Below the pieces are notes generated by a model. It made no database searches and was not told the origin of the DNA. It saw nothing but the letters and a program-made list of their open reading frames with translations. From an uncultured Porphyromonas sp. (GTDB lineage Bacteria; Bacteroidota; Bacteroidia; Bacteroidales; Porphyromonadaceae), in assembly GCA_900539765.1 (NCBI GenBank), contig UQDF01000063.1, positions 1 through 11,540 of the forward strand: DNA of 11,540 nucleotides, given 5' to 3'. The position numbers and the translations under genes were made by a program. Each line of letters opens with the position of its first letter. Within the stretch, counting starts at the first letter, position 1. Below are positions 6,806-11,540 of this stretch, piece by piece.

Positions 6806-8671
6806 TTATAGTTGCTCGGCGAGTATCTCTTCGAAGGCAGTGACGAGGTTGCCCACCTTGAGGGGTTGTCCCTGCACTTGATTGTACTGATAAATATTAG
6901 CATCAGAGACCTTGTTGCGTAGGAGCATAGCCATCTGACCGAGGTTTTGCTCAGCGACGACGACACGTGGATAGCGACGTAGGATCTCCTCTGTGTTTTT
7001 GGGCATAGGATTGATAAAGGTAAACTGCGTGTGTGCCACCTTATGCCCCTTCTTCTGCAATGCACGGCAAGCGTCGCTCAGGTGTCCGTAGGTACTACCC
7101 CACCCGACGATGAGCAGCTCAGCGTCCTCCACATCACCCTCTACGGTGAGCGGTGGAATCACCTCTGCAATGTGCTGTATCTTGTTGTGACGCTGTAGTA
7201 CCATCAGCTCATGGTTAGGACCATCTGTGCTGATAGCGCCAGTCTTATTATCTTTCTCTAGACCACCCGTGCGGTAAGGTAGTGAGCCAGCTCCTGGTAC
7301 TGACCAGTAGCGTACGAGTGTCTCAGGGTCGCGCATATAAGGCATCCAAGGGTCCTCGCCCTGATACTGAGCCACGTAGTGAGGCTTGATCTCGGGATAC
7401 TTCTCGTAGTCAGGTATACGCCAAGCAACCGAACCATTGCCCAGATAAGCATCTGAGAGGAGTACGACAGGCGTCATATGCTCTACGGCTATCTTGACCG
7501 CATAGTAAGCAGCCTCGAAGCACTTAGAGGGAGAGGTAGGAGCGATCACTACCATAGGCGACTCACCATTGCGCCCGTACATAGCCTGTAGGAGGTCAGT
7601 CTGCTCTGACTTCGTAGGCATACCTGTCGAGGGGCCGCCACGCTGTACGTCTACGAGTACGAGTGGTAGCTCAGCGATGACAGCGAGGTTCAGCGCCTCA
7701 CTCTTGAGCGCCACACCAGGGCCTGAGGTAGAGGTGACACCTAGACGACCAGCGTAAGAGGCGCCGATGGCGGTACAGATACCAGCTATCTCATCCTCAG
7801 CCTGCATCGTGATCACGTCGAGAGACTTGTACTTAGCGAGGAAGTGTAGGATGTCTGTGGCGGGAGTGATAGGATAAGATCCAAGGAAGAGCTTGAGACC
7901 TGCACGCTCCGCACCAGCTATGAGTCCGAAAGCAGTAGCCTTATTGCCCGTCACGTCAAGGTATACGCCAGCTTCCTGAGGAGCGCCCTCGATGACAAAG
8001 GGGGTGCCTACAGAGGCGTGTGTATTAGCCGCATAGGAGTAGCCTCCGTGGAGGGCTGCTATGTTGGCCTGGCGGATGATCTCCTTCTTAGCAAACTTCT
8101 TGCTGATGAAGTGCTCCGCCTGCTCTAGGGGTCTGTCGAAGAGCCAGGATACGATGCCTAGGGCAAACATATTCTTGCATCTTAGTCTGCCCTTAGCGTC
8201 CATATCTATATCTTTGAGCACCTCCTGCACCATCGTGCTGATGGGGCATGCGAGTACTCTATCGGGGTTGAGTCCCAGCTCTTTGATAGGGTCGTCTGTC
8301 TGGTAGAGAGCTTTCTTGAGATCCTTCTCTCCGCAGGAGTCACTATCGATGATGATGATCGAGTCGTGACGTAGGTTCTTTACATTGACCTTGAGGGCAG
8401 CAGCATTCATTGCCACCAGTACATCGGCATAGTCTCCAGGTGTATGGACCTGACCACGTCCGATACGTACCTGAAAGCCCGATACGCCTCCCAGTGTACC
8501 TTGAGGAGCACGGATCTCAGCAGGATAGTCGGGGAACGTCGAGACCGAGTTACCATACATCGCTGACATATCAGAGAAGATGGTACCGGTGAGCTGCATA
8601 CCATCGCCCGAGTCGCCTGAGAAACGTACGACTACCTCTTCGATAATTCTTTTGTTCGGTTTGTCTGTCAT
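6806..8671 (-). CDS. korA: 2-oxoacid:ferredoxin oxidoreductase, fused gamma-alpha subunit
   Basis: The 621-residue product joins two subunits that are separate in some archaea. An N-terminal gamma domain (about residues 10-195) carries F17-S-G-D-S-G-D-G24. An alpha domain from about residue 240 carries the Y266-P-I-T-P270 signature, the AEDE and TSGPG motifs of the pyrimidine-binding region, and a transketolase C-terminal-like domain from about residue 510 (AELLIVGWGSTYG). It forms the catalytic complex with KorB, encoded 15 nt downstream. In amino-acid-fermenting anaerobes this enzyme links glutamate-derived 2-oxoglutarate to succinyl-CoA, or runs in reverse. The start ATG at 8671 gives the expected N-terminus. 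A -7 box lies about 225 nt upstream, leaving a long leader. Confidence 0.93.
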   Translation of the reverse strand: MTDKPNKRIIEEVVVRFSGDSGDGMQLTGTIFSDMSAMYGNSVSTFPDYPAEIRAPQGTLGGVSGFQVRIGRGQVHTPGDYADVLVAMNAAALKVNVKNLRHDSIIIIDSDSCGEKDLKKALYQTDDPIKELGLNPDRVLACPISTMVQEVLKDIDMDAKGRLRCKNMFALGIVSWLFDRPLEQAEHFISKKFAKKEIIRQANIAALHGGYSYAANTHASVGTPFVIEGAPQEAGVYLDVTGNKATAFGLIAGAERAGLKLFLGSYPITPATDILHFLAKYKSLDVITMQAEDEIAGICTAIGASYAGRLGVTSTSGPGVALKSEALNLAVIAELPLVLVDVQRGGPSTGMPTKSEQTDLLQAMYGRNGESPMVVIAPTSPSKCFEAAYYAVKIAVEHMTPVVLLSDAYLGNGSVAWRIPDYEKYPEIKPHYVAQYQGEDPWMPYMRDPETLVRYWSVPGAGSLPYRTGGLEKDNKTGAISTDGPNHELMVLQRHNKIQHIAEVIPPLTVEGDVEDAELLIVGWGSTYGHLSDACRALQKKGHKVAHTQFTFINPMPKNTEEILRRYPRVVVAEQNLGQMAMLLRNKVSDANIYQYNQVQGQPLKVGNLVTAFEEILAEQL

Positions 8672-8888
8672 AATTAGGATGAATAAAAGGCGTAGGGCTC
8701 AACTCCTTGAGAGGGTGATTGAGCGAAACCTTCCTAGCAATAGACCCCTACATAAAAACTTTTGTACACCATAAGACTAGGCCGTATCTCCTACAGCTAA
8801 GGGGACTGGTGAGCAAACGCTAGAAATAGGGGAACACTAGCGACTGCCACAGCACCTCCACGGTGATCTGATCGGCATAGTTATATGG
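8672..8888 (-). other. Long korAB leader with a tiny ORF
   Basis: If transcription starts just after the -7 box at 8902-8895, korA has an untranslated leader of about 217 nt. The first ATG in it (8878) opens a 13-codon frame, MPIRSPWRCCGSR, ending with TAG at 8839-8837. An imperfect hairpin is possible between CGCTAG (8818-8823) and CTAGCG (8837-8842), which overlaps the stop of this frame. I recognise no known riboswitch. A second promoter closer to korA is possible but no TAnnTTTG is seen. Confidence 0.4.
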
Positions 8889-8894
8889 ATAGCA

Positions 8895-8902
8895 CAAAGG
8901 TA
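8895..8902 (-). promoter_or_regulatory. korAB promoter -7 box
   Basis: TACCTTTG on the minus strand is a perfect -7 consensus, with the flanks AGCACAAAGGTACGA on the plus strand much like the leuS box. No TTG is seen at the -33 position. It sits between the terminator of the preceding gene (about 8980-9022) and korA, the right place to start the korAB transcript. Confidence 0.6.
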
Positions 8903-8979
8903 CGACTTATTTCGCTGATACTAGCCCTTTTTAGGTACGAAAGTGCCAACGTCCACTTCCTCCCTGACGAAACGATCAA

Positions 8980-9022
8980 ATGCTACAAAGCCCCCAGCAA
9001 CGACAACCGTCGCTGGGGGCTT
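8980..9022 (-). terminator. Intrinsic terminator after the GT5-like gene
   Basis: Plus-strand 8988-8998 (AAGCCCCCAGC) pairs perfectly with 9012-9022. Three more base pairs follow beyond one A-C mismatch, closing a 5-nt loop. On the minus strand the stem is followed by TTTGTAGCATTTG. It lies about 27 nt after the stop of the GT5-like gene. Confidence 0.85.
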
Positions 9023-9048
9023 CGCTATATATGTCAGAAATAGGACTC

Positions 9049-9870
9049 CTACTCCGTCAAGCTACGATAGAAATCTACATAAGCCTCTGGATGCTCTGCT
9101 GCTGGCCCTGGGTACTCTAGCACCTTATGATCAGGCTCGGAGCGTAGGTACTCGATCAGCGCAGGAGAGACCTTCTCCTGCCCGAGGATCACCCCATCAG
9201 AGTAGTGGATCGCCATACGACGTAGCGCATCGGGTGTCACCTCACCTTGGAGTGGAGCCAGCATATCGCCCGTGATCTTGTCAAACTCTAGCTTCTTGAT
9301 CAGATCGTCACCGATCACGCCCTCCTCCTCGTTGCCATCGACCGAAAAGATCACCTTAGCACGCTCGAAGTATGGGTCGTCCTTGTAGGCAGTCTTGAGG
9401 TAGACAGGAGCTAAGGCTGAGAACCACCCCAAGCAGTGTATCAGATCAGGTATCCAGCGCAGGTTTTTGATCGCCTCAAAGACCCCGCGAATGAAGAAGA
9501 TACTTCTATCCGCATTGTCACTAGGAACACCCTCCGAAGCTGGCCCGAAGAGGCTCTTACGCCCGAAGAGATCTGGATTGTCGATGAAGTAAACCTGTAT
9601 GCGCGTAGAGGGTATGGAGGCAACCTTGATGACTAGCGGGTGGTCGTAGTCATCGACGATCACATTGATACCCGATAGTCTGATCACCTCGTGAAGCTGA
9701 TTGCGACGCTCATTGACTAGCCCGTAGCGTGGCATAAAAATGCGCACGTCATGCCCCGCATTCTGTATATGCTCTGGGAGGTAACGAGCGACGTGAGCGA
9801 GCTCACTTTCAGGCAGATAGGGGAATATCTCTTGAGATATGTAGAGTACTTTTTTGTCTTTGGCAGCCAT
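9049..9870 (-). CDS. Short glycogen/starch synthase-like protein (GT5 catalytic-domain half only)
   Basis: The 273-residue product aligns by eye with the N-terminal half of GT5 glycogen synthases: VLYISQEIFPYL near the start, then AGHDVRIFMPRYG (38-50), and an HCLGW motif in the position of the family's HxHDW region. Full enzymes are near 480 residues and have a second Rossmann domain, which is absent. The ADP-glucose-binding K-x-G-G loop (normally KTGGLADV) is replaced by P20-E-S-E-L-A-H-V27. With both changes, ordinary glycogen synthase activity is unlikely. It may be a regulatory or sugar-binding relative, or an enzyme with another partner. It is an intact frame with its own -7 box about 23 nt upstream and its own terminator, so it is not a decayed fragment. 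The start at 9870 fits the promoter position. Confidence 0.8.
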   Translation of the reverse strand: MAAKDKKVLYISQEIFPYLPESELAHVARYLPEHIQNAGHDVRIFMPRYGLVNERRNQLHEVIRLSGINVIVDDYDHPLVIKVASIPSTRIQVYFIDNPDLFGRKSLFGPASEGVPSDNADRSIFFIRGVFEAIKNLRWIPDLIHCLGWFSALAPVYLKTAYKDDPYFERAKVIFSVDGNEEEGVIGDDLIKKLEFDKITGDMLAPLQGEVTPDALRRMAIHYSDGVILGQEKVSPALIEYLRSEPDHKVLEYPGPAAEHPEAYVDFYRSLTE

Positions 9871-9892
9871 GATATATTCTTTTCGTTCTCCA

Positions 9893-9900
9893 CAAAGATA
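9893..9900 (-). promoter_or_regulatory. Promoter -7 box of the GT5-like gene
   Basis: TATCTTTG on the minus strand fits TAnnTTTG and lies 22 nt before the ATG at 9870, giving a leader of roughly 15 nt. No TTG is found at a proper -33 distance. Confidence 0.65.
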
Positions 9901-9930
9901 CTAAAAATTAGCGAGACAGACAGCTCCCCA

Positions 9931-9954
9931 CACAAAAGTGCCTCGCCGAGAGGC
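9931..9954 (-). terminator. Small terminator directly after tRNA-Leu
   Basis: Immediately after the encoded CCA, the minus strand reads GCCTC, loop TCGGC, GAGGC, then ACTTTTGTG. The stem is only 5 bp (9940-9944 with 9950-9954), so it may be partly leaky. It separates the tRNA from the promoter of the next gene. Confidence 0.55.
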
Positions 9955-10043
9955 TGGTACCCAGAGCGGGACTTGAACCCGCACGACCGCAATTGGCCAA
10001 GGGAGTTTAAGTCCCTCGTGTCTACCGATTCCACCATCTGGGC
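9955..10043 (-). tRNA. tRNA-Leu (anticodon UAA)
   Basis: On the minus strand the 89-nt gene begins GCCCAGATGGTGGAATCGG and ends TCTGGGTACCA, with CCA encoded. The acceptor stem is GCCCAGA/TCTGGGT, with a G-T pair at the first position as in E. coli tRNA-Leu(UAA). The anticodon stem AGGGA/TCCCT encloses the loop CTTAAAC with anticodon TAA at 10009-10007. A long variable arm, as in class II tRNAs, lies between TCCCT and GCGGGTTCAAGTCCCGC (the T arm). It reads UUA and UUG codons and is charged by the leuS product encoded in the same window. Confidence 0.97.
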
Positions 10044-10091
10044 CACAGCTCTACGTGCTGCATGCGATGAGCTTAAAGCCCCACCGCACGA

Positions 10092-10099
10092 CAAAGGTA
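10092..10099 (-). promoter_or_regulatory. tRNA-Leu promoter -7 box
   Basis: TACCTTTG on the minus strand lies 48 nt before the mature tRNA 5' end. The 16 nt TTTTTCTGTACCTTTG, box included, are identical to those at the DUF177-rpmF promoter on the other strand. No TTG is seen at -33; a heptad array begins 12 nt upstream of the box. Confidence 0.75.
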
Positions 10100-10111
10100 C
10101 AGAAAAAAGAG

Positions 10112-10139
10112 ATTAGAGATCAGATGTTAGAGATTAGAG
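10112..10139 (-). repeat. Heptad array, four units, upstream of tRNA-Leu promoter
   Basis: The plus strand reads ATTAGAG, ATCAGAT, GTTAGAG, ATTAGAG in perfect 7-nt register. In the direction of tRNA transcription this is NTCTRAY, the same orientation as at leuS and DUF177. It is followed, moving away from the promoter, by a short hairpin (GCCCCTC 10141-10147 with GAGGGGC 10153-10159) and the nonamer array. Confidence 0.8.
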
Positions 10140-10151
10140 AGCCCCTCTGCA

Positions 10152-10205
10152 CGAGGGGCACTAGGGGTCCTAGTCGCACGAGGGATCTTGGCGGTACTAG
10201 ACTAG
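10152..10205. repeat. Nonamer array, second copy
   Basis: With a 9-nt step from 10152, the units begin CGAG, CTAG, CTAG, CGAG, TTGG, CTAG (10152, 10161, 10170, 10179, 10188, 10197). The pentamers between them (GGGCA, GGGTC, GGATC, CGGTA) resemble those of the array at 5591-5653, and GCGGTACTA is identical in both. It is more decayed than the leuS copy but in the same place relative to a heptad array. Confidence 0.65.
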
Positions 10206-10236
10206 CGACTCGAGCCAGTAGCTGGCAGGAGGAACG

Positions 10237-10324
10237 CTTCCCTACGTGGGGATTTTTCATTTCCTACGTAGGAATTCGGAAATATCCACGTGGAGATTTG
10301 CGATTTCCTACGTACGACCCGCTG
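10237..10324. repeat. Four 22-bp units with ACGT-centred palindromes
   Basis: ACGT cores occur at 10244, 10266, 10288 and 10310, exactly 22 bp apart, each in a palindromic setting (CCTACGTGGG, CCTACGTAGG, CCACGTGG, CCTACGTACG). AT-rich spacers such as GATTTTTC and ATTTGCG lie between them. Because 22 is not a multiple of three, open frames across the array are not real genes. Two helical turns would place all cores on one face of the DNA. Confidence 0.8.
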
Positions 10325-10454
10325 TAGGGACGCACGGCTCGGACGCAGACCGTCGGTGCGCCCGTTGCATCACAGGGTACAGCGCTATGGCTTTGACGGG
10401 GACGGACGCCCTCCCGCTAAACACTATCCGTGCGTCATCCGTGCGTCCCTACAG
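10322..10454. mobile_element. Possible 133-bp MITE-like element with 16-bp inverted ends
   Basis: CTGTAGGGACGCACGG (10322-10337) is repeated perfectly in inverse at 10439-10454, and the match goes on outward (ACCCG) with one inserted base. The right end also holds an exact tandem pair, ATCCGTGCGTC (10426-10436 and 10437-10447). No coding capacity is visible inside, and I see no clear target-site duplication. It could be a non-autonomous transposable element, a REP-like dispersed repeat or a large foldback structure. Its nature is not settled. Confidence 0.5.
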
Positions 10455-10467
10455 GCGGGTTACTCGT

Positions 10468-10509
10468 CTCTAATCTCTTACTTTTAACTTCTAACCTCTA
10501 ATCTCTTTA
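10468..10509 (+). repeat. Heptad array, six units, upstream of DUF177-rpmF promoter
   Basis: Six 7-nt units in register: CTCTAAT, CTCTTAC, TTTTAAC, TTCTAAC, CTCTAAT, CTCTTTA. The orientation toward the gene is the same as in the two minus-strand arrays. It ends 20 nt before the TTG of the promoter, further away than in the other copies. Confidence 0.8.
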
Positions 10510-10529
10510 TACTACGTCGATCTGACCGC

Positions 10530-10559
10530 TTGCCATCTACTGATTTTTCTGTACCTTTG
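10530..10559 (+). promoter_or_regulatory. DUF177-rpmF promoter (TTG, 19 nt, TACCTTTG)
   Basis: TTG at 10530-10532 and TACCTTTG at 10552-10559 are separated by 19 nt, the classic Bacteroidota -33/-7 arrangement. It is the only promoter in the window with a proper -33 element. It predicts a leader of about 65 nt before the ATG at 10631. Confidence 0.85.
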
Positions 10560-10630
10560 CACTCATACCCCTAGAGTACACCTAATAGTGTCGCTCTAGA
10601 AGCATTTTTTAGAGAAGTTTGTAGCACGCT

Positions 10631-11161
10631 ATGTCTCACGGAGGTCACTATACGATACATTTCAAGGGATTGCCGCAAGGCGTCTCGACCGAAGACTTTG
10701 TTGTGGACTCAGCTTTTCTAGAGTCACGTCCTACGTTTGACCTCAGCGGAGGTCCCGTAACCTGCGCCATTCGCATAGATCGTGTCGGAGAGACCTTCGA
10801 CCTGCAGCTGCAGCTCACAGGGTCCGTTCAGACACATTGTGATCGATGCTTAGCTCCCCTAGAGATGAGCATCGATATATCTCAGCATCTTGTCGTCAAG
10901 CTAGGCGACCAATACGAGGAGGTGAGCGATGAGGAGATCATCGTACCGCATCAGAGTCCCTCTCTCGACTGCGCTGACCTGATCTACGACCTCATCGTAC
11001 TCTCACTCCCCATCAGCCGGATGCACCCCGATGGTGCGTGTGCCGAGGATATGCAGGCCATCCTAGATGATCTCGATCCCAACGCTGGCGGAGAGACGGA
11101 TGAGCGATGGGCTAAGCTCAATGCGCTACGTGACTCACTACAACAAGAGAAGGATAAATAA
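10631..11161 (+). CDS. DUF177 (YceD-like) protein, ribosome-associated
   Basis: The 176-residue protein contains the DUF177 signature C70-D-R-C73-L-x-P in its centre, followed by an acidic strand region and a D-x-x-D...LSLP segment typical of the family. DUF177 genes are usually found directly before rpmF, as here. The family has been linked to 23S rRNA or large-subunit maturation, but the mechanism is not fully established. The C-terminal part is acidic and charged. The stop at 11161 is 15 nt before the rpmF ATG, so the two form an operon from the promoter at 10530-10559. Length and motif are normal and the frame is intact. Confidence 0.9.
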   Translation: MSHGGHYTIHFKGLPQGVSTEDFVVDSAFLESRPTFDLSGGPVTCAIRIDRVGETFDLQLQLTGSVQTHCDRCLAPLEMSIDISQHLVVKLGDQYEEVSDEEIIVPHQSPSLDCADLIYDLIVLSLPISRMHPDGACAEDMQAILDDLDPNAGGETDERWAKLNALRDSLQQEKDK

Positions 11162-11176
11162 TAAAATAGAGAAACA

Positions 11177-11359
11177 ATGGCACATCCCAAAAGACGGCAG
11201 TCCAAAATGCGCACTGCCAAGCGTAGAACGCACGACAAAGCAGCAACTCCCACACTAGCTAAGTGTAGTAACTGTGGAGCATGGCACGTATATCACACCA
11301 TCTGTCCTGAGTGTGGTTACTATCGTGGACAACTAGCTATCGAGCAGGAGGAGGCTTAA
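11177..11359 (+). CDS. rpmF: 50S ribosomal protein L32
   Basis: This 60-residue basic protein of the large ribosomal subunit begins MAHPKRRQSK, the family's hallmark N-terminus, with a dense run of Arg and Lys to residue 21. It has a zinc-ribbon of four cysteines, C30-x2-C33-x9-C43-x2-C46. The zinc-binding (C+) form is therefore intact. The acidic tail EQEEA is short. In many bacteria fabH or plsX follows in the same operon. Here a terminator follows after 28 nt, and no such gene is visible in the last 180 bases. Confidence 0.97.
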   Translation: MAHPKRRQSKMRTAKRRTHDKAATPTLAKCSNCGAWHVYHTICPECGYYRGQLAIEQEEA

Positions 11360-11387
11360 TCGCCCTACCCCGCTAAGCGATAAGACA

Positions 11388-11435
11388 CAAAGCCCCTAGA
11401 CGATCTCCTGATCGCTCTAGGGGCTTTGCTTATTA
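11388..11435 (+). terminator. Intrinsic terminator after rpmF
   Basis: CAAAGCCCCTAGA (11388-11400) pairs perfectly with TCTAGGGGCTTTG (11416-11428), with three further inner base pairs (GAT/ATC), and is followed by CTTATT. The flanking A/T runs are nearly symmetrical, so it may also stop transcription arriving from the right. Confidence 0.85.
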
Positions 11436-11540
11436 TGATGCGCACCATAACCTCACGACCTCCTCGTCCCAAAGCAAGATCGGCGAGCGCAATTTCCAGT
11501 AGTAAGTGCAACACGAAGCGTATAAAAGCACCTACCCCTG

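Noticed and set aside
8943..9275. 110-codon plus-strand frame opposite the GT5-like gene
   Set aside because: It crosses the terminator hairpin at 8988-9022 and is a shadow of the well-supported minus-strand gene.
10055..10487. Three overlapping plus-strand open frames of 65-90 codons in the repeat island
   Set aside because: They run across the 22-bp tandem array and the inverted-repeat element in different frames, have no family resemblance, and lie in sequence better explained as repeats.
10112..10509. CRISPR array
   Set aside because: The repeats here have periods of 7, 9 and 22 nt without unique spacers of 30-40 nt, and no cas genes are present.
11435..11540. Plus-strand open frame (MMRTITSRPPRPK...) running off the right edge
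   Set aside because: It starts in the tail of the rpmF terminator, is strongly Arg/Lys/Ser/Pro biased, and has no promoter or recognisable family.
11360..11540. Minus-strand frame open from the right edge through the rpmF terminator
   Set aside because: It would be the end of a convergent gene, but it reads through the terminator stem and shows no known motif. The window is too short to decide.

Overview
The window looks like a chromosomal segment of a Bacteroidota bacterium, most likely a Porphyromonas-type anaerobe. The reasons are five copies of the phylum's -7 promoter box (TAnnTTTG) in front of genes, a 2-oxoacid:ferredoxin oxidoreductase with a fused gamma-alpha subunit, a LeuRS with a long insert before KMSKS, a truncated starch-synthase-like protein, and a DUF177-rpmF pair. 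Base composition is moderate to GC-rich by eye. Genus and species are inference.

Layout, left to right. Positions 139-5513 hold a minus-strand cluster, probably one transcription unit: leuS, a YitT-family membrane protein, a DUF2752 membrane protein and an exported PAP2 phosphatase with a barrel-like C-terminal half. Positions 5747-8671 hold korA-korB on the minus strand, with a strong terminator and a leader of about 217 nt. Next come a minus-strand short GT5-like protein with its own promoter and terminator (9049-9870) and a tRNA-Leu(UAA) gene with encoded CCA (9955-10043). After a repeat-filled intergenic island (10100-10510), the plus strand carries a DUF177 gene and rpmF (ribosomal protein L32), closed by a terminator. 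The last 100 bases hold no gene I can defend.

The genes are mostly housekeeping: leucine charging (leuS and a tRNA it charges), ribosome biogenesis (DUF177, L32) and anaerobic 2-oxoacid metabolism (korAB). The phosphatase and the two other membrane proteins suggest envelope functions that share the leuS transcript.

The unusual content is non-coding. Arrays of a 7-nt unit (NTCTAAY, read toward the gene) lie directly upstream of the promoters of leuS, tRNA-Leu(UAA) and the DUF177-rpmF pair, always in the same orientation relative to transcription. Two of them are preceded by arrays with a 9-nt period built on CTAG. The island between tRNA-Leu and DUF177 also holds four ACGT-centred palindromes spaced exactly 22 bp apart and a 133-bp element with perfect 16-bp inverted ends. 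I see no phage, transposase, CRISPR array or defence system.
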